This document shows positions 12,705-23,399 of a stretch of DNA of 64,000 bases, piece by piece. The first letter of the stretch is position 1. Each line of letters begins with the position of its first letter. The DNA comes from Rhabditophanes sp. KR3021. Taxonomy: Eukaryota > Nematoda > Chromadorea > Rhabditida > Alloionematidae. The translations under genes and the position numbers were made by a program. Where the stretch lies: the NCBI GenBank assembly GCA_963281155.1, contig CAUJLY010000006.1, forward strand, positions 10,416,001 through 10,480,000. The letters run 5' to 3'. The notes below the pieces were generated by a model that saw only the letters and a program-made list of their open reading frames with translations, was not told where the DNA came from and did no database searches.

Positions 12705-13453
12705 TTAATAATCGTAGTATTTGGGTTCGGCCATGCCGTCATGGTGGTAGTAATTAGGTCCGGGATGATTTGGACCTGCCGTTGGACCTCCATCGTAGTA
12801 TGGTTGATTAAGAAGTGGGGAGGGTAGATTTTGCGAAGAATAAGGAGAAGCCATATGCGTTGGCATTTGACCCTGGCCAGAAGCTGAATATTGTTGCTGT
12901 TGCTGCTGCTGCAGTTGTTGTTGTTGCTGATCATTTTCAATTTCAGCCCTCAATTGCTTGTCCTTGGATCTATTTACGAGCCACAAAACAAACCAAATAA
13001 CACCAGCCAGAATGACAAAAAAAGAAAAGATACAAATCAAAGCTACCGCCCAACCGTATTTAGTTCCCCAAGAACCATCCACGCAACAACCTCTCTCACA
13101 ACACCCCAACTCTTGGTAACAAGTAATAAGAGCTCGTTCAGGCAAATTATTAAAGCCATAATAACAATTGACTAGAGTAGTATCATTTTGATTAATAGAT
13201 TGATCTTGCAAGGTTCCTTGAGCTGCTCGGAGAACCGTATTCACAACGCCATTGTTAACCCCACCATTGACGGGGGCATCAAATTGCCTATTGTTAATAA
13301 GCTGTCTTGGGGCTGTCAGTGAGGGGGGCAGTGTTGAAGTAGTTGCAGGGATGAATTGGAAACCTGGAACAATTATTAGTTTAGGAATCATTTAGCTTCT
13401 TTAATACCTTCAGGATCCCATCTGGACCACGGTGATAGTGGTTCTTGAGCCAT
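12705..13453 (-). CDS. Shisa-like (STMC6-type) single-pass membrane adaptor with poly-Gln stretch
   Basis: Minus strand: exon 1 13453-13408, intron 13407-13364 (44 bases, GTATTA..TTCCAG), exon 2 13363-12705; 234 residues. No clear signal peptide. A Pro/Thr/Asn-rich N-terminus leads to a six-cysteine knot: C, C, then CCERGCC. One transmembrane helix follows (WAVALICIFSFFVILAGVIW), then a cytoplasmic tail with a Gln run (encoded around 12891-12930) and Tyr/Pro motifs. Six cysteines ending CCxxxCC before one helix is the signature of the Shisa/VOPP1/CX/CYYR superfamily. These act as adaptors for receptor or E3-ligase trafficking (family knowledge). A strict PPxY is not seen, although PYY and YYDY are present. 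The short first exon moves the start upstream of the ATG at 13391, which lies inside the intron. Confidence 0.75.
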
Positions 13454-15361
13454 CAAATAATATTACTAGTCTATTAAATCTACAAAAGGAACTTTAAATT
13501 AATATACATTGAATAGAAGTAAACGAAGATATGCATACATCCAATTGAACGTACACTGATAACGAAGGATAATGAACGGACTAATATAATAGACTGTCCC
13601 GAGAATGTATTATATCAATCTATTATAGGAAAAGGGCAGTCAAGTTGTCGCAAATGTTTGTTAATTTTTTTGAAAACAAAGAAAAGCCCTAAAGACGGCT
13701 TAACGTGATATGCTTAAAGTTACAAAAAAAGGAAAACTTTTACATGAAAGAAGATGTGAATAGGAATGGTCAAAGTAATATATGAGTATTATATTGTTGT
13801 CTATTTCACAATATCTTTTCCTCTTTGTATGCAAAATTTAACATAAAGTGATATAACCTTAGAGCTTAAATTTTTCTTGATTTTTGTTTAGGAAAGGAGA
13901 GAGAAGCATGGTATATTGAAAAGAAATGGCCTGAATAGTGTAGGTATGTGAGGTACTTCTTCTTAACACTACCCTCAAAAACATCCTAAGCATTTGGTCC
14001 TTCTATTTACAAACAAAAAATAGTTGATTGGTCACAACTTTTTGATAGAGGAGATAAGAATGTTGTATTTGCGAGTGTGTGTGTATTATGATGTAAAGAT
14101 TCTTGAATCAGCTAACAACAAAAAACTTTTTTGTGATCCCAGGACACCACCACCCATTTAGTCTAAATAACAAATGCAAATTAGTTGTAAGGGATAAAAA
14201 TGAGTGAGAGGTAGAGTGGTGATTGGTAAGCTTTATGTTTAATTATAAAAAGAATGAATGTAGAGTCGATTTGTTTGATAATAAACTAGCCTAAGTCTCG
14301 CGCATTCTCAATAGACATCAACACAGTTTCACTTTCTTTTTGGTTGGTTTTTCAAGTTTGAGCAAGTGTTTGGACTGGGCCAGAAGTAAAACGCATTTCT
14401 ACATATCTGATACAGGTTGGCTTAAGACTATTATGATCAGTGTTAGTCCAGTTTTCCTTCACCTACTTAAATTGCTATTTCTTTTGAAGAAACCTAAAAT
14501 TATGAGGCTCAGGTGTGTGTTTATAACAGGTTTATACTAAACAATCTGAGGATTTAGATGTACATGTGTTATTAACACAATAGTCAATAAGATGAATCGG
14601 AAATGGATAGAAATATGTATATGCAGGTATTTTCAAACAAAAAAGGTCACATCCTTTTAACCCGTCGGGAAATTATATCGGTAAGAAAGTAAGAGATGTG
14701 TCTTGTAGTCCTTCAAACAATGCATAACATATCCAAAATAGATAATTATAAGGCATTATTATGGTGATTTGTGAAATTAAAAAGACAACTTTACGCTAAT
14801 AATTTTAATAAAATGCATATATTTGTTATAAAGTCGGCCCTAACTTCCGGATTGTCAATGTATGCTTAAATCTAATACATGTTGATCAGAGACCCAACAT
14901 TTCTTGTCAGATCTTTTTTAAATTGAATCAGTGTGCCATGTTCACTTATTGTTTTGAAGATATAGCAAGTTTAAAAAATATAGGCATAATTTGATCCAGG
15001 AGATTGTCGGAATTAACAGTAACTATTTTTGTTATGCAATTTTGTAAAAGAGTAACAAAAAGTTAGAAAATAATTTTATTAAGAAATAAATTTGTGCTTA
15101 TTGCAGCCATTGAGGCAACACTATACTTGGTAATAATACAATTCAAGACAATAATATTAATAATTGAGATAAAAATTTATCAACTGCAATTTAGACTTTT
15201 TTCAATTTATATCATAGATGTAGTAAAAAAATAAGTGGTTAGTATATAATGATGATTCGATTTGTTTATTCATAAATAAATGAGTGTGTGTTTCCAGTTT
15301 ATTGGAACACTTATTATACATTAATTATACTGATTGATTTGGGGACTTTAAAAGCATAGGA
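13454..15361. other. Intergenic stretch, no gene recognised
   Basis: Contains promoter sequence for the minus-strand Shisa-like gene and the 3' end of the minus-strand AT-hook gene. A 66-codon frame at 14340-14540 lacks support. TG-rich runs near 14075 and 15285 are noted. Nothing else stands out. Confidence 0.5.
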
Positions 15362-18343
15362 CTATTTTTTTATAGTTTCCGTTGTTGGATCAAGTTTTGG
15401 TTGTTGGAGGCTTGCTAAATGCTTGGATATGATGTCGAGGAACGAGACTTGGGTTTGCCTTCTGGTTTCATTTACTTGTTCCAGGGATGAAATCATATTT
15501 CCCCACGAAGTACGGACATCTTCAGTTCCTGGAATAAATTCACTTTTGTCTGGAACTGCACTTTCACTTCCTGCTTCCTCATCTCTATCCATGCATAAGC
15601 AATCAACCCATGCATCTACGACGGCTTTGGGTTGGAAGACGTCGAAGGTAAGCAAATTCTTTGTTTGATCAGCGAATTTGGGGAGAACAGTTCGTTTGCG
15701 AGGCTTCAGAGATCCATGAGGAAAGTTGTAGTCAGGTTCTGGTAAATACTTAGTGGTCATGCCTAGATCGACACGAGTGCGGTGGGAAGAAACGTCGGAG
15801 GTGGTTCCGGCGATTGATTTGGAAACTACTGGATCAGTGGCGGGAGATTGCATGTCATTAAATGGGTTAGATTTATAGTCGTAGACTGGCGGTAAGACTA
15901 AAGCACTGGCTTTGTAGTTCAAAGCAGCATCCTCATCCACCTTCAAGTAAGTCTTCATCCTTCTCAAATCTTGTTCAAGCTGAGCTGGAGCATCTGGATT
16001 GTGTAGTGTCATATGTGCCCACCCAAGAGTATGGAAATCTTTGACCCCACATCCAAAATCCATCTTTTTCAGAATTCCATGAGGAATAGTTGTAGACAAT
16101 TTATCAGCCGTATCTTCTGCCAACAATCCATTGATATCAGAGATACTGTTGAGGATAGTGAAAGGTTGGACGCATGTGATGTCCTGCTGCATTTTAGCAA
16201 ACAGTTGCTTGCGGTTCATCTCGATACCCTTTTCTCCTCGCCTTTCCTTGTCAGCTTTGAGGTCAATTTTGACTCGGCTAATCATGGATTGGACATACTC
16301 CGTCATGTGGTTCCTAGCCTTCTGCATTTCAACTGTAGGCTCTAATTTACCAACCGCCACATTATTGATACTCCCTAGATAATCCTTTTCACCCTTTGCC
16401 ATCGTGCTCCAGTTATTCAAAGCTTGCCCAGAACGGTTCTTGTTGAAGGCAGAAGTTGGTTCGTCAAATGTGGAGACATCGCTACTCTCTGGGGCAGATG
16501 GTTCGGCATTGGGCATCTGCTTCCTGGCTCCTTTCGAAAGCTTCGACAAGACGATTCCTTTCTTGGAGCATTTGCTATTTTTTGGGAAAACAGTAGTAGC
16601 TAGCGGAGATTTTTGGCGGGCAACTGATGAATTGGTGGGTGGTCTTCCGGCTTTTCCTTTTTTACTAAGCGATTTGATAACGCTAGCATGGGTAGGCGAA
16701 TTAAAATTGATGTCAAAGTTGGGAACACGAGATTCTTCAGATGCATATGTTTCGGGCAAGTACTCCACAGGAAAGTCATGCCATCCAACAAGAAACCGGA
16801 TAATATCAACCTCCATCTTGCAGAATTGAGACAGGATAGTAGGGTAGTCAGGTTCTGGTGGTGGTAACTTTGAGGATCCGGGCTGTGATTCTGGTTGGGG
16901 GAAAGCTTCTCTTTTGGGAACTAGAGCTGGAACGTGTTTGGGTGGAGGTGGCATTTTGCTGGATGAGGGTGCACTATTCAAAATTTCCTGATTGGCAGCA
17001 GCAGAAGCAAGGGCTGCATTTGTACTTCCAATCGGTCTTCCTTTCCTCTTTTTTACAGGAACAGGCTGATCTTCCGACTCTACTTCAATCTTTTTCTTTC
17101 TTCCTCCGCCGCGACCTCTTTTGGCAAAGACAAGGGGAGTAACTTGAACTGGCGGAGGCCTTGGGACCTCAGCCATCGCTTCCACAATCGTTTGGATAGA
17201 CGATTTCATAGGAGATCCTGGTTTTGATAATTGTTGTTTTCTATTTCTTTTTTTAGGTGGCGTAATCACCTCATTGATAGTTGTACTAATGGTACTTTCT
17301 TGGCTGTCATTAGATTCCTTTTTTACGGAGTCTTCTCCAATCACAGCATCTATTGTTTGAGATATCGAAGAAATGGAGGTGCTGTTAAGTGAGTTAGGAG
17401 TTCCTGATGAGGCGGTGGAAACGTTGCCCGAAGTAGGTGTTTTACCCATCATAACGTCTAGTTGCTGTTCCTTAGTCATTAGTTTGTCATTTGGTTTCAG
17501 AGAATTAGGCTCCACGTCCAGACGATTGTTTCCTATTGAAGGAGGCAAAAACTTTGGCTTTGTCAAGCCTGTCTTTGGACCACGAAGAATAGTCGGCCTT
17601 GATGGAGTGGGAGACATCACTGGAACCAATTTACCAGGAGCTCCACCACGCCCACCACTATTTTGATTTGGGGGTAAAATTCTATGGGTAGATGTATTGT
17701 GAAGCCTCAAATTTGAAATGTAATTGGGAGCGATATCATGAGAACCAGAGTTGATATGCATTCGTTGAACGCAATTGCTAATTGGACCACTACTTAAGAT
17801 TGAATTTACAGGAGGTGGTATCAAGGCAGGCGTCACAAATGCACCCGGCCCAGAAGATGGATTTTCCAAAATCATATTCCCACTTAATAGACGGCTCCCG
17901 CCAGTAATTGGCCTTGGTTCGTATTCTCGCCTTGAGTACGAGGTGTTATTTCCAGAATTACTATATTGACTTGTTGACAAAGAGAAGTTATTACCACTAG
18001 GTCGTAGAACAAAGCCAGAGTCGTTGTTTGAATTGTTAAGATTATTAATTTTGCCAGTAGGCTTGGCTATTACTACTTTAGCAGGAAATGTTGTGACAGG
18101 AGCATCACGTGACATTGGTTTAGGAGCTCTGCCTAGAAGAGCTTCATTACTCAGCAAACTTGAATTACCACCAGCACGTGGCGTGCTCATATAACCTCCT
18201 GAATTCAGAAGGTGAGATGAGTGGGGGTAATTTATCGATCGAACAGGAGGCGCCGTAGGTCTTCTGTCTGGCATTTTGGCCTTTTCAAACTCTTCATCCA
18301 TCGACAGTGGGATAACTTCTTTGCATGTTAGATCCTCTGCCAT
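15362..18343 (-). CDS. Large AT-hook nuclear protein of unknown function
   Basis: Single exon on the minus strand, 993 residues. The start at 18343 (MAEDLTCKEV) is preferred over an in-frame ATG at 18376 because TTTTATAG ends two bases before it, a likely trans-splice acceptor. The first half is low-complexity Ser/Asn/Pro/Thr-rich with basic clusters typical of AT-hooks: KRGRGGGRKKK, KKRKGRPIGS and KAGRPPTNS. The second half is more ordered, with a segment MEVDIIRFLVGWHDFPVEYL and a C-terminal block rich in conserved-looking Trp, Pro and acidic residues (FHTLGWAHMTLHNPDAP, LLTFDVFQPKAVVDAWVDCL). I expect a chromatin-associated scaffold, but no family is recognised. Several long open frames on the opposite strand are shadows of this gene. 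Confidence 0.85.
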   Translation of the reverse strand: MAEDLTCKEVIPLSMDEEFEKAKMPDRRPTAPPVRSINYPHSSHLLNSGGYMSTPRAGGNSSLLSNEALLGRAPKPMSRDAPVTTFPAKVVIAKPTGKINNLNNSNNDSGFVLRPSGNNFSLSTSQYSNSGNNTSYSRREYEPRPITGGSRLLSGNMILENPSSGPGAFVTPALIPPPVNSILSSGPISNCVQRMHINSGSHDIAPNYISNLRLHNTSTHRILPPNQNSGGRGGAPGKLVPVMSPTPSRPTILRGPKTGLTKPKFLPPSIGNNRLDVEPNSLKPNDKLMTKEQQLDVMMGKTPTSGNVSTASSGTPNSLNSTSISSISQTIDAVIGEDSVKKESNDSQESTISTTINEVITPPKKRNRKQQLSKPGSPMKSSIQTIVEAMAEVPRPPPVQVTPLVFAKRGRGGGRKKKIEVESEDQPVPVKKRKGRPIGSTNAALASAAANQEILNSAPSSSKMPPPPKHVPALVPKREAFPQPESQPGSSKLPPPEPDYPTILSQFCKMEVDIIRFLVGWHDFPVEYLPETYASEESRVPNFDINFNSPTHASVIKSLSKKGKAGRPPTNSSVARQKSPLATTVFPKNSKCSKKGIVLSKLSKGARKQMPNAEPSAPESSDVSTFDEPTSAFNKNRSGQALNNWSTMAKGEKDYLGSINNVAVGKLEPTVEMQKARNHMTEYVQSMISRVKIDLKADKERRGEKGIEMNRKQLFAKMQQDITCVQPFTILNSISDINGLLAEDTADKLSTTIPHGILKKMDFGCGVKDFHTLGWAHMTLHNPDAPAQLEQDLRRMKTYLKVDEDAALNYKASALVLPPVYDYKSNPFNDMQSPATDPVVSKSIAGTTSDVSSHRTRVDLGMTTKYLPEPDYNFPHGSLKPRKRTVLPKFADQTKNLLTFDVFQPKAVVDAWVDCLCMDRDEEAGSESAVPDKSEFIPGTEDVRTSWGNMISSLEQVNETRRQTQVSFLDIISKHLASLQQPKLDPTTETIKK

Positions 18344-19164
18344 TCTATAAAATAACAAAATATTTAGTATATGCATAATTTAATGGGCCAAACAATATTT
18401 TTTGTGTCAATATTATTTAACCATCATTGTTAAACGGAAAAGTCTTTTCAAAGCAAATTAAAATTAATAGAATATGGAGAATGTGTGATAATGCTTTGTT
18501 TAATGGTTATTTGTGATTCTATATGGTATCCATTTTAGGGATATGATGGTTATTATAGAATACATTCATACCATCATCCAAATCATTAATTGTATCCTCA
18601 TTAAATGTAAAATAAATTAAATCTCGCATAATATTGATTAATAATGGTTTTAGCACTTTTAGATGGTTGAAAATTGAATTATTAATGTATTAGATCTTAA
18701 TATTATATAAACAAATTTGAAATCTATCAATGGTCCAAAATGTTACTAATTGGTAACTCGTTTCTTTTATCGTCCTAAGATACTCGCTCATAAATACTAG
18801 TGGGGTGCTGTTTATGTCATATGCACTGACTACTATCAAATGCATAATGTTGTATTGGTCGTTTTGCTTAGACCTGTCGTATTATTTGCTGGGAACATTT
18901 GTAATTATTCAAATATACGTTCTTCAAACCACAATAAACGGCCAAAACAAATGAAGGGTAATTTCGAACCAAGGTGACGTATTATCTTTTCAAATTAATG
19001 ATATACATATAAGATGGCATAGTGAATATATTAACGAAAAAATGGTGTATATCGATAATAAGATTGCGAATAGACATTCATTGTTACACGTGTTTTTTGA
19101 ATATTAACCAGTATAAACTTAATAACTGTTCTGTTCTAATCTTAGTTTATATTTTAGGATTACA
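18344..19164. other. Divergent promoter interval
   Basis: Lies between the start codons of the minus-strand AT-hook gene and the plus-strand TMEM129 gene, so it should hold both promoters. AATATTATTT-type AT runs are frequent. ATTTTAG at 19152-19158, just before the ATG at 19165, is a likely splice-leader acceptor. No gene is seen. Confidence 0.55.
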
Positions 19165-20306
19165 ATGTATAATGATGTTATTCCTCCTGAATTTGTTTTA
19201 GCAATATTCTTGCCATTCTTCTTCTTCACTCCACCAGCATTTACTGCAGCCGGAGTGACTATAGAGAATATATTTAAGACATTTTTAGGATTGGAAAGAG
19301 CCAGTTTTACAAGCTATCATAGCAAAAGAACTGCCCTTACATTGTGCTTACATACGGGCATAGTTGCAAGTAATTTTGTTTTTAAAAGATTAATTTTTCA
19401 ATTTCCTCTTAGTACTACCTATCTTGTTCAAAAGGACTCAACTAGTGGAACGACTACTCAACGCCTCGCCCCTCATCGCAACAACCTGTGAGATTATGGC
19501 CAGCCTGGGCATGGCTTTTTCGATTGCTTATTTCTATTATAACATCCACACTCAGTTTCGGGAAACGTCATTTATGAATAAGTTAGGCAAGTATAATGGT
19601 AACAAAGATGAAATGGCAAATGATATAGATGATGAGTACAGAGAACATACTACTGTTGTGGTAAATAAGACGGTACATACTAAATTAATGATTGGTTCGA
19701 GTTGGTTAATAAAATTAGGCAGATACTCTGCTTCCTTCGCCAGAATTGGAGATGCGGATTTTGAAGTCGTCAAATTCATCGACAATTCGTTGACAACACA
19801 GGACGGGCCTGTCGTTTTAATTATAATGAAGGCAACAAGTAAGGACAATTTGTTTGAGGAATTTACATTTTCCCTCCCCTCGTATGCCCACTACCAATTG
19901 CTGGCAACGAGAATAAGAGGCCCGATACGAAATCCTGTCGAATTACACATGAAGAAAAGTCAAGTGGATTTATTCGTAGAAGCTTTCGAAAAAGAATTAG
20001 ATAAGAATGAGAGGTACAAATACAGCGGAGATCCTCCTCTGGAGTTATGTTTTGGATGTTCAGAAAAGGGAGCGAATGTTAAAATTAATTGCTTATGTGA
20101 AAGACGCCCAACTGAAATGTATCCTGGTACGGCAGAATGCACCAATTGTTTATGTAAACCATATTGGTGTTCATCATGCCTAGCCAAAATATTTATGGCG
20201 AAGCAAAGAGCAGGCGCCAACTGATTGGCTCTTTGGGAAAGCGCCATGTCCGACCTGTAGGGGAATATTTTGTATTTTAGATGTAAGCAGAGTCGTATTG
20301 TCATAA
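19165..20306 (+). CDS. TMEM129: TMEM129-type ER-membrane E3 ubiquitin ligase, frameshift at a TGA
   Basis: Exons 19165-19369 and 19413-20306 (intron 43 bases). With one base skipped the product is about 365 residues, the size of vertebrate TMEM129. TM1 is followed by FTPPAFTAAGVTIEN, matching the family pattern FTP..F.AAG.T..N. Further helices lie around MASLGMAFSIAYFYYN. The C-terminal atypical RING is clear: LELCFGC, then C-T-N-C-L-C-KPYWCSSC, and finally APCPTCRGIFCILDV. The CPTC..ILDV part is in the +1 frame: zero frame stops at TGA 20222-20224 directly after GAN, while skipping one T gives N-DWLFGK-APCPTC to TAA 20304-20306. TMEM129 dislocates ER proteins for degradation together with UBE2J-class E2 enzymes. 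Without the last cysteines the RING would be broken. Confidence 0.88.
20219..20225 (+). other. AAC-TGA-T context where the TMEM129 frame shifts by +1
   Basis: Zero frame ends at TGA (20222-20224). Skipping T20222 reads GAT TGG CTC and restores the conserved end of the RING. No homopolymer is present here, unlike typical long-read indel sites. Confidence 0.75.
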
Positions 20307-21308
20307 CAAAATGATGTTGGTGTATGGATATTGTTTGTATCTATCATTTAAAAGGATGCTGCTCGCATTTAGTGATGATTAGAAAATGCTTTCAAAATAA
20401 AATTGCACACACCATCTCTTCATCCATCAAATGCATATGAAATTTATTATAACAAATTAAACTACCTTTGGTAACATAGATGTTAACTTGTACTTTTGTT
20501 TAAATAAAAAGGAAATAATAGACGTTTATAGAAGATGAAAATAATCTGAAATTAAAGTCGAAAATAATTTGAAATGAAACAAAATGACACCTCGTATTCT
20601 CGGTGAATAAATGTATGTCCACATGTACATTAAATGAATAGCAGACTGTTTCACCAAACGAGTACACATCAAATATGATAAAAAATGGTAGGAAAAAGGC
20701 AAAAATATACACTTAGATAGATACTTATTCTATTTTATGCAAATAAAAAAGCCATTATTTTTAAGGGAATGGGTGTAGTAATTATTTGTTACGATTGTAC
20801 GGACATTAAAAGTGAATCACATAATCAAATATATTTGAACGACACAGAGAAATATGAGTTAATTGGGGAAAAAAGGTATGGTCCCGACAAGATCCGCCAG
20901 ATCTGTCGTCTCTTTGAAGTGTTCGTTGTTACTATAATAAAGTAACTGTTCTAAACAATTGTTAAAGTTTTTATTAATTGTAGACGCCATTCATTTAATG
21001 TCTTTTAAAATAGTGTTATGTGAAAATATCATTTGACGCACTAATTTTATTTGAGCATGAACGTCTTTAAAGTAAGTAGTGGAATAGGAAATTGTTTATT
21101 TGCTAGAGCATTAAATGTGTAATAAAAATTGATTCAAATATATGGCAGCAAATTCAAGTTAGTTTGTACTTTAGCAGCGACTATTTGTTGGAAGTGTCGT
21201 TGTTATTTGGATATGACGAAACAACAAATGACATTCAGTACACCACAGCAAATCAGTTTAAATAATTAAATTATTAAATAATGCAAGTAACTTCCTAAGT
21301 GGATTATA
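20307..21308. other. Convergent intergenic stretch, nothing recognised
   Basis: 3' flanks of the TMEM129 gene (AATAAA near 20396) and of the minus-strand VCA-type gene. An open frame on the minus strand at 20500-20712 is Phe/Ile-rich and looks like chance. No RNA gene signature was seen. Confidence 0.5.
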
Positions 21309-22584
21309 TTAATCAAAGAGGTTTGAATCGTTATCATCAGACCAATCGCTAACTTCTATTTCTTCTTCTGACTCAGGGGCAGCATGGACATTTTTGAACT
21401 TTTCACGCAAAGCATTTCCAAGGAAAGAATCTTCGACTCTGGATGCTTTTTTTTCTTGTGGAGTCAGTGTCTCAATGTGCTTTAATTTAACTTGTTTTAA
21501 TTCATTTAATAGAGAACCATTATCCATCCGCGTAGTATTTGATGATTTAGAAGGGACCTTTTTTCCTTTAGCTAATTTATTTTCTTTTCCAAAGGAAAAA
21601 GACTTGCTACCGCATTCATTTTTATTACTTAATTTGAATGTAAGTGGCAAAGGCGGTGGTGGTGGAATTGAGGTTAAATTAATACTAGTCCTGGGTGAAA
21701 GAATTGGTGATATGTGAGAAGTGATTGAAATTCCGTCATCAAGTGAAGAAGATGCTCTGTTGTCAGAACTCTTTCTACCCTTTTTGTTTTGATTATGTCT
21801 TGCCATACCCGACATCATTTCTTGCATCTGTTGACGCAAACGATTTATTTCATCTTCCATCTTTTTCATCTTTTCAGCAGCAACCATATTGGATACTACG
21901 CTTTGATTTTCTGTTTCCTCACTTGCGAGGGAACAATCATCGTCAAAGTCTGTGACAGATTCTAATTTGTTATTTTGTAAATACTTTTCCACTTTCTTCT
22001 TTACCAACAGATCCTCTTTACTAATGATTTGGGTTGAAAAGGAAAGTTTATGCACATCATATTTATGCAAAGAACCATCATTGGTGCAAAATTGATTGAT
22101 CGTAATAATATTCATCATATCATTCAGAGATTCTCCATTATAAGTGCGTCTAGCTATAGTTGTTTCGCTGTTGATGTACTCATCCCCATCTGTTTCTTCA
22201 TTCGAAATGTCGAGGGGTTTGATGTAAAGATTCGATCTAAATGGATTGATTAAACCAAAATGATATGAACGATTTACTTAGTCTTCAGGATACGGACAAC
22301 AAAACTAAACAGATCTCTAAATGTTTGATTCCTAAATATTGCTGCAATGTTATGAGGGATGTTGTTAACGTTGATTCGGGGTAGTTTGGCTCTCTATAAA
22401 AATAAATGATCCTACCAAATCGTATTTACAAACATACCAAATTATCCACTTTGTGCCGAAAGAATGCAACGATAACATCAAGAGCTTCAATGACGTCATC
22501 TTGCTTGTTATCTAGGTTTGGTGGATGAATTGGGTAGATGTGGTGGTTTGATGGGGGTGCTTTGAATGTCTCATGTTCGGTCAT
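21309..22584 (-). CDS. Coiled-coil/proline-rich protein with WH2-like and acidic tail (WASH/WASP-class candidate)
   Basis: Minus strand exons 22584-22438, 22393-22278 and 22236-21309; 396 residues. The N-terminus (HHIYPIHPPNLDNKQDDVIE) weakly resembles the WASH1 start. A charged coiled coil (AAEKMKKMEDEINRLRQQMQ) follows, then a Pro run (IPPPPPLPLTF), a WH2-like helix SLLNELKQVKLKHIE, an amphipathic segment FLGNALREKFKNV, and an acidic C-terminus with Trp (EEEIEVSDWSDDND). The order Pro-rich, WH2, central, acidic is that of Arp2/3 activators. I therefore infer an actin nucleation-promoting factor, perhaps the nematode WASHC1 (DDL-2-like). The alternative is an unrelated mitochondrial-fission-regulator-like coiled-coil protein. 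The middle third matches neither clearly. Confidence 0.7.
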
Positions 22585-23399
22585 TTTTACCGCGACAATA
22601 AGTCAATTTAGCCTGCAATAATTATATTAAAGAAGACGTTCATATAGATTAAATCGTATGGTTTAAACGATCAAAAAGACAGTCCTAAATCATCCAAAAT
22701 TGAAACAACAAGTCTAAACCTTTATTCCAACATTCAAAGTGGGAAGTGGCGTGTTCGCGGCAAAAGTCCACACCATAACAGTCAAAAGACGGAAAATAGT
22801 GTAGGTCAACGTATATAGCATCTGCGATTAACTATGGCTTGGTATAAGGTTAAGTTATATTTAGTACAGACAATAAATATACGTTTGCTGATATCAAATA
22901 TTCTTAAACTACTAATACTTACCCTTAAATCTACCTCTACACGTACTCAATAATTAACATAACTGGACACACTAAAATACACACGTTACTAAAGGCCTGA
23001 CATATGAACCAATAATATCTGTAAATATCTGATTAGTAAAATTATTTGCCTTGTCGTTCTGTACTGATCATATCAGCTTATCAAAAATAATCTGACTACT
23101 ACAATAATTCTGAAATGGAAGTATTAAAATCAAATATTAATCAGGCGATCAAATTATTGTATTCTTTTTATTGGTGTATTTAGAAGCTTCATATGTATGT
23201 ACAATGTTTCTATAGAAAAAAGTGTCTGCCACGGATTTGAATATCTACCAAATCACTATTTCTAACAAAACTCAATGAACAAAAGATTTAAGAGGATTAA
23301 CTACAGTAAAAAATGGAATGACAATTAAAAAGAATTATTTTGATATAAATGTTTGTTATTTTATGTAGTTAATTCGAAAGTACTCAATACACTACTAAC
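22585..23399. other. Divergent promoter interval
   Basis: Separates the minus-strand VCA-type gene from the plus-strand CAP gene. No coding potential is apparent. A somewhat GC-richer patch near 22740-22770 may be part of the VCA-gene promoter. Confidence 0.5.

Noticed and set aside
12891..12930. CAG/CTG-type repeat as an expandable microsatellite
   Set aside because: It is a mixed CAA/CAG/CTG run coding Gln with an interrupting Leu, too short and impure to call a repeat locus.
14340..14540. 66-codon frame MVGFSSLSKCLDWARS..
   Set aside because: Begins on a non-ATG codon, no splice or homology support, embedded in AT-rich promoter-like DNA.
16404..17666. Several open frames of 80-140 codons on the plus strand across the AT-hook gene
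   Set aside because: Shadows of a long GC-richer minus-strand exon; no motifs or splice structure of their own.
20222..20265. Selenocysteine or simple read-through of the TGA in TMEM129
   Set aside because: Continuing in the zero frame gives non-conserved sequence and reaches TAG within a dozen codons. The conserved RING residues are only in the +1 frame.
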